Shown here piece after piece: positions 7,945 to 19,400 of a stretch of DNA of 38,568 bases (within the stretch, counting starts at the first letter, position 1; the number at the start of each line of letters is the position of its first letter). The position numbers and the translations under genes were made by a program. Source of the DNA: Chromera velia (Eukaryota; Sar; Chromeraceae); contig JAHBMJ010000939.1 of NCBI GenBank assembly GCA_018398765.1, forward strand, positions 1 through 38,568. The letters are read 5' to 3'. Below the pieces are notes generated by a model. The model had not been told where the DNA came from and searched no databases. It worked only from the letters and a program-made list of their open reading frames with translations.

Positions 7945-10900
7945 ATGGAGGGATCAGACGGCAAAACCATGGGACAGCTGGAGGAGATTGAGGCCTCTCG
8001 GGAGATGATCGACTCGAGTGACAGTGACTCTGATCTGGAAGTAAGTCAGGAATAGACAGTGATCCAGAGGTTCATCTTTTCTTCGGTGTGTTGCAGTTGT
8101 AGCTTCCACCTTCTCGTCTCTCTCGCTCCTCTTGTTTTTCCCTCTTTTTTCTGCCACTGTGTGCCCATGAGACGTGCTGCTTTGAACTTCAGCTGTACAC
8201 TGGATCATACTGTGTGGGATCAACAACCGCACCGGTCGATTGCGTGCAGCTGTGTGCCGAGGCCGGTAGCAAGATCGAGCAGGTCCTCATCCAGGCCCTC
8301 CAGACCAACCCGACGGATGTGGAAACATACATGCGTCTGGGACAGCTCTACAAGATGCAGGGGGAGAAGGTGAAGCTGGATGAGGTGCGTAGAGATGCCA
8401 CGAAGTTCTGTCTGTTGCCCGACGAAGTGTGGGAGGACTGGATCCTTGACGAGAGGGACTTTGAGGCCAAATACGCACAGCCAGGGGAGCAAAGTGAGCT
8501 GCTGCCTGAATTCTTTAGAAGCGCCCTGACGACCACCCCGTCCGTGAAGCTCTGGGAGATGTTCCTGGAGTACTTTGCGGACATTTTGAAGAAACAGATG
8601 GGGGCAGACAAGGAGGGGAAGGGCAGAGAGGGGAACGAAGAAGACTCGGAGACGGAGATGAAGCGGCTCCTCCTTCACAACCGAGAGTTCCTCAAACACA
8701 TGCGCAACGCTTACGAGGAGGCACTCGCATCTCTCTCCCTGCACCCACAGGTCAGCATGCAGTCCCGGACTGCAGGGGGGCGCCCGCTCTCTTTTTTTTT
8801 GTTTTTTTCTCTTTCGCCCCTCTACGCTTGTGCAGTTCGTCAATTTCTCTTTATTGTTTTTGAAATCCATGTACGTGTCGCTACCTGAAAGCCCCAACGA
8901 GAAACAGGCAGGTAGGCAGGGACCGAAAGTTTCTCTCACGTCTTAATGCCCTCTGCTGGGGGTTCTGGCGATAAGATGTGGCTTTGCATGCGTCTCCTGT
9001 TCATACGTCAGTCACTGCTAGAACGGAGGGAGAAAATTTCGGTATTCGGCCTTTACTGCAACAAGCTTGTCTGTGCTGCAAGTCTCCTTTTCCAAACATT
9101 TCCAACCCCCCCCTTCTCTCCCGTGCTTGCAGTCTGGCCCAGAGCTCTGGCGTGTGTACCGGAGTCGTCTGGAGGGGGCGGTGCTGGAGGCGACCCTGGA
9201 GGCCTTGAGAAAGGAGTTCGGAGACCTCATCGACCTCCCCATGGAGACTGGGGGGGGGGAGCATCAGCATCAGCAGGGAGGGGGGGGGCTTCCTAGAGAA
9301 CACCCTCTCGTGAAGGCTGCGGTGAAACAAGCGGGGGTTGTGAGGAAGGCGTTCATGCGGCAGCTCCGTCTCCCACTTACAGGGATGGGAGATCTCGAGT
9401 GCGAATGGAGGTGAGTTGCAGAGGGAGGGAGGCAGGGGGGTGAGGGAGAAGAAGGGAGAGAGAGAGACCTCTTTTGTGCTCCTCCTGTTTGGATGCATGT
9501 AAAGCCCCCCTCATTCGGTCGGATGTTGGGCGGTGGCATGCCAATCTTCATTCATCTTGCAGGTCTTCGTTCGCTGTCTGCATGTATCTCTCTGTTTGCT
9601 GCAGGCATTGCATTGGGATCGAGTGACCGTAGAGACAGTGTCTGTTTGCAGCAGCATGAATGAGAGACTGCCTGTGCTGACTGTTTACGTACGTGCGTGC
9701 AGGCTCTGGCTTGAGGAGCTCCCTCCTTTCCTACAGGAGCAGATGGCTGGGGCTGCAGAGGAGGCAAAGAGGGAGCAGGCAGAAGGAGAGAAGGAGTGGG
9801 AGAGGAGGCGGGAATTGGAGAAGGCAGTGGAGTCCGAAAACTTTGAATCGCTTGAGGTTGGTTGGTCCCCCTGCCTACTCTACGCTCTCTCTCTCTCTTT
9901 GCCTATGTGTGTGTGTGTATGTGCGCGGNAGGCTGCGGTGAAACAAGCGGGGGTTGTGAGGAAGGCGTTCATGCGGCAGCTCCGTCTCCCACTTACAGGG
10001 ATGGGAGATCTCGAGTGCGAATGGAGGTGAGTTGCAGAGGGAGGGAGGCAGGGGGGTGAGGGAGAAGAAGGGAGAGAGAGAGACCTCTTTTGTGCTCCTC
10101 CTGTTTGGATGCATGTAAAGCCCCCCTCATTCGGTCGGATGTTGGGCGGTGGCATGCCAATCTTCATTCATCTTGCAGGTCTTCGTTCGCTGTCTGCATG
10201 TATCTCTCTGTTTGCTGCAGGCATTGCATTGGGATCGAGTGACCGTAGAGACAGTGTCTGTTTGCAGCAGCATGAATGAGAGACTGCCTGTGCTGACTGT
10301 TTACGTACGTGCGTGCAGGCTCTGGCTTGAGGAGCTCCCTCCTTTCCTACAGGAGCAGATGGCTGGGGCTGCAGAGGAGGCAAAGAGGGAGCAGGCAGAA
10401 GGAGAGAAGGAGTGGGAGAGGAGGCGGGAATTGGAGAAGGCAGTGGAGTCCGAAAACTTTGAATCGCTTGAGGTTGGTTGGTCCCCCTGCCTACTCTACG
10501 CTCTCTCTCTCTCTTTGCCTATGTGTGTGTGTGTATGTGCGCGGNGGGGGGGGGGGGGTATGTGTGAACCTGAAGAGCTTCTCCGCTTCTCCCTTTGTGT
10601 CTACCTTGCTATCGGAAACACCCGACGCGTTTGGTGACAGGAATCGCTTTCGCTTTTTCTGTTCTCCCCCTCCTCCCCAATTTGCCCTACAGGTGTCCTC
10701 TTCTACACAGTGTGTGCTTCTTTCTGTGTGTCGTGCTCTCGTGATGCATCTTTTTCTGTCGCCTTCCGTCAACGTAGACGCGCACAAGGTCCATACATGT
10801 AACCGCACTCTCTTCCTTGCACATTCTCTTCAATGCGCGTTGAAAACAGGTCGACTTCGATCCAATTCTATTTATGCTTATCATTAAACCGAGAGAGAGA

Positions 10901-13437
10901 ATCTGCATGTCTTTTCATATTTGCAGGTCCTCTCGAACGCCTGGAAGAAGTACCTGGACTTCGAGTGCCGACTGAAGGACCCTGCTCGCGTCTTCCAACT
11001 GTACAATAGAGCGACCAGGGTGGGTGGGTTGTTTCACGAATAGACAGACAGACAGACAAAAAGACGTAGCATTAGGTGGGGCGGTTGTGCAGGGGACCCA
11101 ATCCGCGCTGACGCAAACAAACTATTGATGTGGGTAGGCCACACGGTAGATGCGTGTTCCATCCATGTGTATCTTTTTTGGCCGTCGTCTCTTCTTTTTT
11201 TGCCGCTCTTTCCTTTGAGTTCCGACAAAGCGAGGAGGGGTTTCGAGTGTGATCTGAGCACGCAGAAGAGCGCTCACACGGTCAGGATGGTCCGCGGAAG
11301 GCAACATTAGTACCTTCACCCAGACATCTCCCTCCAAGCATACACTCCAAAATCCCCCCCTCATCTCTTCTCTTCTTCCTGCAAGCAGGATCTTCCCTCA
11401 AGTGAAGAGCTTTGGGTGGAGTTTGCTGCTTTCTGCTGGGATACCGTCAAGTGAGTGGAGAGGGGGGTGTTTCGTTCTTTCATGAAGTGAGAGAGAAGGT
11501 GAGACAGAACGACAGAGGGTTTCTTCTTACCCGCTCGTCTCCGCCTTTGCGTTCTTTCCCATTCCTCCCTCTGTTTCATTTACACGATTTTTCCACATGT
11601 TCCATTCTGTTGTTTTTTGTTCCGTCATCTTTGGCTGCTTCCTCCCTTTTTCACTTGTCGTTCTTCACTCTTTGTTGCGTGACGTACAGTTTTGATTTTC
11701 GAAAAGAAGGGGGTGCACGCTTTCAACGGCATCAATCGACGCACGCAAGGAAAAAAATTCGATGCGTCCTTGCGTGCGTCGATTGATTTTCCAAAAGAAG
11801 GGGTGCACGCTTTCGACGGCATCAATGAGACGTCTTTCCTTTCTTTTCTCTTTCAATTCATTCCTGCCATTATATGATATTAATATGACAGCATAAAGTG
11901 AAGTGGCATGATGATGTGCAGAGATCCGAGGGCTGCCGTCTCTGTTCTGGAGAGGGCAGTCCGTGCTCTTCCAGATTCTATCGGGCTATGGATTCGCCTG
12001 GCACTTGCGACGGTCAGTTGATATTCAAGCTCCCTACCTATCTCTGTTCGGAGTCTTATTTTGGCTGTTTGTTCCGGTTTTTTTTTCGTTCGAGTTTTGC
12101 ATCTCTGAGGGCATGTAGTTCTTGAATCCTGCGGTGGGGACTGGACTCATGGTTGCAAGATCTCTTTTTTTTTTCTTTTTCCTTCTTCTGTGCTTGCTCT
12201 TCTTCCCTCTTCTTCCCTGCAGGCCGACGCGATGGTTGCTGCTGTATCTTCTTCCTCTTCCTCGGGAGGCAGACAGCAAAACGGGGGCTCTGCCTCTGCT
12301 GCTGCTGCAGCTGCAGGTGCAGGGGGGTTTTCGAGGGAGGCAGCAGAAGGCCAGGCTGCGTGGGGTGCCTCTGCGATCCTCCGGGAACCTCTTGCAGAAG
12401 ACGCGGGGGTATTCAGGGATATCCTCGAGAGAGCAGTCAGATGTCAGTAGGTGCAAAGAAAGAGGGCAGGCAATTTGAATGTGGATCGACAGCTAGATGG
12501 GAAAGAATCTGTGTCTTTTGTGTTTTCTCCTTCTTCCAGCCTCTCTGTGGCTTTAAATACTGTCGTGGGGGCTGTAGCCCCGGATTGCATGTCCTGGAAG
12601 CGAATGCAAATAACATCTGCGTCTTTTTTTTGCCGCCTTCGATCATGCCACCGTGAAATGTCCCTGACTGCCTCCAGCTTTTTGGAAAGAATATCTTGGT
12701 CTCTGCACAATAATCCAGATTCTTTTCTGATGAGTCTATCTCCGGTTTTGCTCTCTTTTCCCCACCCATTTTCCACATTGCGTGCGGATACAAGAATCGC
12801 AAAAAAGAAAAAAGAAACGCAGCTCTCCACATTGGATGAATTGCAGGAAGGCAATCGTCTTGTTTGTCTCTTTGTTTTCTCTGCAGGCAACGCGAAGCTG
12901 ATGCTTAGCGCTGAGGTCAAGCACACAGGTGAGCGGTGGGACGGGATACATTGCTGATACAACGGGTTTGGTTGGACGTTAGGAGAGAATTGTGGGTTCT
13001 CTTTCTGGCTTCGTGTTCTCTTTCTGGGATCTTGGGTGCAGGCTGGTTAAAAGCCCGGAAGACCCAGCTGGTGATCAAGTGATACACGCAGAGTGTGCAG
13101 GGGAAATGAGGGCTCTTGTTTTTGTCCTTTTGGTACACTTTGCGTGGCACTTGCTTCCCTGTTTCTTCGTCTGATTTTGCGACTACAAGTGTGTATGCAG
13201 GGCTTGGAGAGGCTCTGGCTGGTCCGGGTCTTCTTGTGGAACTGTTCTGCGCGTGTGCGGAGGGACAGAGGAGGGTCATCGTTGCAGGATTTCCTCGTCA
13301 GTTGCGGGTTGGGGGCGTTGTGCGGTTTGCTTATTCGTTTCTTGTCCTGCCACTCTGTCTCTCTCTTCCTCTCTCTATATATGTCGCGCTGTCTGTCTCC
13401 CTCCCTCCCTCCCCCCCCCCCCNCCCCCCCCCTCTCT

Positions 13438-13483
<46 letters not shown>

Positions 13484-16400
13484 GTCCGTGTGTGGGCGCG
13501 TGTGGGTGTACCTCCTGCACACTCCAGGCAACACCAACGCCACCTCCGTACGTTTTCGTGCATGTGTAAGTGTCCGTGTCTGTGTTTCCCTTCCTCTTTG
13601 AGCTTCTGCCGATTGCTTGAACGCATTCCGTCATTTGTTTACTGGTTCTTTCTGAGACAGACAAAGAGACAGACCAAGTAGGACACGCTGACAGCTTCAG
13701 CAGGGAGGCAGTGCGTAAGGAAAAGCCTTCCTGCCTGGTCTATCGTTCCTCGCTTCCTTCCTTCCCTCTTTCCTTCCACTTGCAGGAGGCGCCTCCGATG
13801 AGGATGGCAACGAGGGGACAGCGAGTGACGAGGGCCCAGCGGAGGGGGCTGTGCGGGAGCTGTTGCGTCTGGCTGAGGGGTCGTTGGAGGGAAGGGAGGC
13901 GCCCCGGCTTCTCTCCTTCTGGCTCCGGCAGGAGGCCTTCGTCTTCAAGGTGGGCCCTGCCTGTCCTCTGTCTCTTTTGTTATCAAGAACAAAAGTAACG
14001 AGTAAATGCTCTTTCTGCTTGCATTTGTTTCTCTGTTCTGTGGGCAGGGGGGGGGCGTTTCTAGGAGAATGTCTGCCGATTTCTTTCGGCTTTCTGATTT
14101 TTCTTCCGTGGAAGGAAGTCGTTCGAAGGCTGTCCTCTCGAAGGGACGAGTGAGGTGATTGACGTCAGCATGCATCTAACAAAGGTACATTCAAGATTTG
14201 TCAATCCTTATTGTGCACGTCTTCTCCCCTTCTGCAGGACGCGAAGCGCACCCGAGAGGTCGCAGAGAAATTGGTGAAGTCTGCCCCTCACGAACCCCGT
14301 GTGTGGGACCTGGCAACTACTGCTCTGACCTCGATGGTGGCCCACTCAGGCCCTCAGAGCGGCCACGTGTCTGTGCAGATGGGGGAGGGGAGTGGGGGCA
14401 TTCGGGAGACGGCGTCGAGGATTTTCGCGCAGGGGGTGAAGGCACTCATGGAGCATGGCGCGGTAAGTGAGTGAGTCAGTGAGTGAGTGAGAGGGTCTTT
14501 TGGCAGTGGTCCGAAAAGTGAAACGGTTGATTGATTGGTTCAGCTTTCTGTGCACAGCAGGCAAGATCCACGCACACACCCTTCTTTCTGCTTCAAAAAG
14601 TCTCTTGCTCCTGAAATTGCAGAGGAAAGGTCACCGGGCAGCATGTCTCTCTTCTTCCTCTCAATCACTCTCTCATTGCATAGGTATATGTACGTGGACT
14701 TTTCAGAGGAACGTCATGTCTTCTCGATCGACTGTAAGCACATACACACTGCATGGACCTGTGTGCGTGTCTGCATGTCTCTCTGTGTGTTTGTGCAGGA
14801 GCTTCAAGGCAAGTGGGTCGCTTTCGAGAGGGACCTCGGGACAGTGGCTTCCCTCCGCACGGCAGTGGACAGAGTTGCCCGGGTGCGGGAGGACATACGC
14901 AAGAGGGAAGACAGGGCCCTTGCGGTGAGTTGATGGATGGATTTTGCGTCGATTGGTTTTTTTTATTTGACTTCCAATGGAGGAAGCCAGGAGCACATGT
15001 AACGAATTGGAAGCTCAGTGAAAATAAGCACTTTTGGGGTTTCTCTTTTCTTGTTCGGATCTGGAGAACAGAAGAGGTAGATTGAATTGTCGAGTTTTTC
15101 TTCGTGTTCAAATTTCTTTTCCGTCTGCCTCTCTTCTTGTTCTTGGCATTTTGCCTGACTGGGACAACGCTCATCTATCTCATTAATTTAGTCCCGTCCG
15201 TATGCATACACACCTGTGCAGCTCCAGCAAGGCATCAAGGTCCCCCTCAAGAAGAGACCCCGAGACGCTGTCACGACTGCTGGAGGGTTCACGGTTGAGG
15301 GGGGAGACAAGGACGGGGGGAAGGGAAAGGTGAGGGTGACGGGTGATGGGGGGGAAGGGCATGGGATGTCCGGCGTTGGTGTAGAGCATGGTGGGATGGA
15401 AGGGGAGGCGGAGGGGTCGACTCAGAGGAGCAGACTGGATGCTGCAGCACTTGCACACGCACACAGCGTTCACGCAAAGAACGTCCACCCTCAGCATCTC
15501 AGCAGCAGCCAGAGCAGCAGCAAGAGCGTGGGAGGCACCTCTCCTGCCAGCAGCGCGTCCTCGGAAATGCAACAAACAATGCCGCCACCCGAGAAGAGAG
15601 CGAAGGTACGTCTGTTTCTTTCTGCGTCTCTGTTTTTGTGGTCGATTGTTGGATTGTTTGCCCATCTGTCTGCATCTGTCTTTGATGCTCTGTGATGACC
15701 TTTTCAGTGGATGTGAAGTCAATCCTTTTCCCTACTTGTTGTTCTTCAGACAACTGTCAACGGTTCATTTTGTCTCTCTCTCTTCTCCACGCACGCTTCA
15801 AGAGTGTCGATCGAACGTCTTCCCCCTCTTCGACGCCGCTCCTCTGGTGCTACGTCCTGCATGCTTACACACACTCCATTCGTGTCCATTCGAATGCGTG
15901 TTTGTTACAAGAGTATTCTCTCTCAATGAAACTCCCTTCCTTCCCTCTCCCTCCCTTCCTCGTCCAGGTCCTCGCCCACAAGCCGAGTGAGAAGGACATT
16001 TCGCAGGCCGCCCAGGAGACCTGGGAGGGCACCGAATGCGCAGAGCCGTCGGTTGCGCCGGCACTCCCCATCCAGAACGCCCGAGAGGCAGAGAGAATAT
16101 CAAGGTCGGTCGGGTGAAAGGGAGAGAGGGAGAGAGAGACAAAAAAAAGAATCAAAAGGGAAAACACGGCAGATCAGAAAGGACGACTGAAGAGGGAAAC
16201 AAAAGGCAGAGACGGAAATGCACGTTTCCGTGACACACACAACACGCGAGAGAGAGACTGCGAGAATCTTCCGACGTTTGTTTGTAATGAGTCGAGGGTC
16301 CTCTGTCTGTCCATTTGACCGTTCGTTATCCGCACAAAGATGCAAAGAACTCCGGGAGGGAAAACAGGCAGACAGATACCTCAAAGAAAGCCACGTACTG

Positions 16401-19400
16401 TAACGCGAGACTCCATCCAGTATTTGAGCAAGCTACCATCGTGCGCTTTCAAAACAAACTCCCTCTTTTTGTTTATCCATTCATTCTCAATCTTATAGAG
16501 GAGCGCTCTTCTGAAACGAAATCTTTCTATATGAGAATGAATGCATGCAAACTCCCTCTGTCTTGGTATCTGCATGTCATGTCTCCCCTGCAGGTCCCGA
16601 AGTCGCAGCAGGTCCCCTGCTCTTCAACCTGCAGAGGCTGCCCCCATGTTCCCCCCCTTTCGGCCCCCACGGAGACAGTCTCTCCTGCATCCCTCGGGGT
16701 CCGGATCTCCTCTGCCGCCGGCCTCCCCGGAGAGTGGCAGTCTGACGCACAACAACAGGTTGGAGAGGGAGAGTGTGTGCCTGGCCTCAGCGGGTTCTCG
16801 TCTGACCGTCAGGTCTCCCCCCGCGGATGCCGGGGACTTTTGGGGAGACGGGGCCAGTGACAGCGGCCGGGGTCCGGGGCCGAGTGAGGCCGCGTCTGCC
16901 CGCATGATCCTGCCTCCGTTGATGGAGGAGGAGACAGAAGAGACGGAGGGGGAGACGGAGGGAGACGTTGAAATGGAAGATGCGGGAGCGAGAGGGGGGC
17001 AGGGGGCGAAGGCAGGAGGCAAGGGAAAGGGAAAAGTCCCGGATGTACCAGAAAAGAAAGAGCCTGCGCATGGGAAACACTATCTCCAGAAACAGTCAGT
17101 CGTTGAGTCAAGTCGGTTTGCAACCAGATTGCTGTTGTGGTTTGTTCTCGCCATTTGCTTCTTAATTGCAATGCATGTCTGAGCCCTAAGTGCACCCAAG
17201 AGACGGAGAAAGAAGGCGAAACGAGGCGCCTATTTTGTGGAGAGATATGAATTGTCTGGCTCTTATTTTATCCGCTAATCCTGAGAGAAGGAAACAAACA
17301 AGGACATCGTCTGGTGTCGTTTTGTGCATTGTTCTATTGCGCCTCTGTCTGACATTGTTGAAAGTTACGCTCTGATTTTGGTTCAACTGTTTCGCAACTT
17401 TTTGCTTTGGAGCTTCTTCCCTTTCTTCTGTCTCTGTGGTGTGTGTGCAGGGAAGGGTTGGCTGCTGCCACGCTGCCTGGCGCTGATGTGACAGACGCGG
17501 ACATCAAGCAGCTGTGGATAGCAGGTCTGGACATCACAGTGGATGAGGCGACTCTCATTGACTGGCTGGGAGCTGCAAAGGGATTGCAAGAGGTCAATAG
17601 AGAAGGGAGACAGCCGGAGAGTGGGTTTGGGATTGGAAGACATCTCGGTGTTCTGCGTTTTTGGCGAGAGGCGGGAAGCAGCAACGAAACTCACAGTCTT
17701 CTTGTTTTTCATCTTGTTGACACCGTTGTCTGCTGACCTGAAATCACGCCCTCCTGTTTCTCTCTGTGATTTCTTTCCTTTCCTTGCCTTGCCTTTCCTT
17801 TCTTTCTTCCTTTCAGGTCCGCATCCCTCGAGACTTCCGCAAAAAGTCGAAGGGGTTTGCATACGCAGACTTCGAGACTCATGAGGACGCCAGGGCGTGT
17901 GCACTGAAGATGCATGGGAAGAAATTGAACGATCGTATTATCAGGGTGAGTGAGTTGATGACTTGGTGTCAAAGGGATGGCGTCTGTTCCTTTCTTTTTC
18001 TCTTTGTTCTAGGATGGTCTTTCTTCTCGCTGCTTCATTTCGGTCCCGAGAACTCACCATCGCTTCTCGCATTTTTTCTCTCCTCGTGAGTGCTGGCACC
18101 ATTCTGAGCTCGCTTCAGAGTTTTTTTGTTCATCTCTCTCCTCTCCTCTTCTCTCCCCGTTTGGTTCTACGAAGGTTGGTTGGGTTTCATGCATCCACAG
18201 TGAGAGAGAGCACTTCCCTCCCTCCCATTATTCTTCTTTCTTTTCTCTCTCTGCCTTTCTTTTTGCTGCCCTGACTGAATTGATGAATTGATGCAGGTCG
18301 AGTTGTCGAGGCCCACCAAGGCTGTCTTCGAGCACGGCACCGTGTTCGCCAAGGGGATCCCGCCAGGCGCTCCTCATGGCGAGTGGGTGAGTGCCTTGAG
18401 GGAATTCTTCAGAGACGGTCTGAAGGAAGTGAGAGTGATGGCAGACGACCGGGGGAACTGCAAGGGGTCAGTCTATCAGTCTCTTTGTCTTTCTGTTTGG
18501 GTGGGCGGGTAGGAAGGGGACAATGAGAGGAAGGGGATCAGTGGTACAGAACGGTTTTTCTCTTAGTGGATCTCTCTCTGTGTTTCCATCTCTCGTTTTC
18601 TCTCTTTACTCTGTTCCCATCGCAGCAGACTCTTGCCCGTCATTATGATAGAGACTGAAAGATACTCACTCATCACATTCGGGTCCGTCACGCCGCTTCC
18701 CTCTCCATCTCTCTCTATCTGTGCAGACACGCGTACCTGGACTTCGACAACCCCGAGAGGGTTCAAGAGATCGTGGATCTCAAACAGATCGTCAGTCAGT
18801 GAGGCAGGCAGGCAGGTTATGCGGATTTCTGACTTCGGCTTTGTTCGTAGGAGGTCGACCGAAGGAAATTCCTTCAGAACGAAAGACAGACGCGGATCCT
18901 GCAAAAGGCGTTGAGAGACGCCTGGGACAATTTCGCCTTTTTGGAGTCCAATTTCGCCTTTGATTTGTTTTTTCTTGAACATGGATAGCTTATGTTTGGA
19001 GGAAGGGAGGGATCGAGAACAATGCATTCGTTATCTCCTATCCACCTTCCTCTTACTGCGTAGCTTCCTTTCATGCTTGTCCGTCTGCTTTCCTTCCTGT
19101 CTCTCTGCAGAGAATCCGTGGGTGCACTCTGGCAGTCAGCAAAAGCATTCCGATGAAGGACCATCGATGGCAGACGGCAAACCCGAACAAGGTCGGCAGT
19201 GTGTGTGTGTGTGAGTGTGTGTGTGTGTTTTGTTGTGTAGCGGATCGGAGGAGGGGTGGTGTGGAGGGCCAGAGAGAGAGAGCAGGGACGGATGCAATGC
19301 GATTGGTTGGGGCTTCTTCACGGATTGGGTTTCCATGTTTTCATCTCTGTCTCTCTGTCTGTCTGTCTGTCTGTCTGTCTGTTGACTTTGTGCCTCCAAC

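Larger units (their letters stand above)
8193..14924 (+). other. SART3: HAT-repeat region of SART3
   Basis: Half-a-TPR repeats are spread over exons 2-14. Clear signatures are NPTDVETYMRLGQLYKMQG with LPDEVWEDWILDERDFEA (exon 2), VRKAFMRQLRLPL (exon 3), AWKKYLDFECRLKDPARVF (exon 5), ELWVEFAAFCWDT (exon 6), DPRAAVSVLERAVRALPDS (exon 7), LLSFWLRQEAFVFK (exon 12) and ELQGKWVAFERDLG (exon 14). In SART3 this region forms the helical scaffold that dimerises and binds snRNP proteins. Exon 8 carries a Ser/Ala-rich insertion, and exon 12 opens with an acidic insertion (GASDEDGNEGTASDEG). Confidence 0.85.

Noticed and set aside
8097-8192. Alternative acceptor TTGCAG at about 8091-8096 for SART3 exon 2
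   Set aside because: It reads straight into TAG; the acceptor at 8192 keeps the frame.
8220-8939. 239-codon antisense frame opposite SART3 exon 2
   Set aside because: It is the mirror of a GC-rich coding exon and extends across its splice site; no recognisable protein.
9563-9702. Earlier acceptors (CTTGCAG, GCTGCAG) for SART3 exon 4
   Set aside because: Both lead to an in-frame TGA before 9640; only the acceptor at 9702 gives an open phase-correct exon.
12034-12962. Antisense and alternative-frame open stretches over SART3 exons 8-9
   Set aside because: They cross splice sites and are rich in Ser, Arg or Phe as expected from simple-sequence DNA.
14684-14742. Possible extra SART3 exon reading YMYVDFSEERHVFSID
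   Set aside because: It would need a shifted donor at 14470 and leaves a T that creates TGA with the next exon. Exon 13 joins exon 14 in phase without it.
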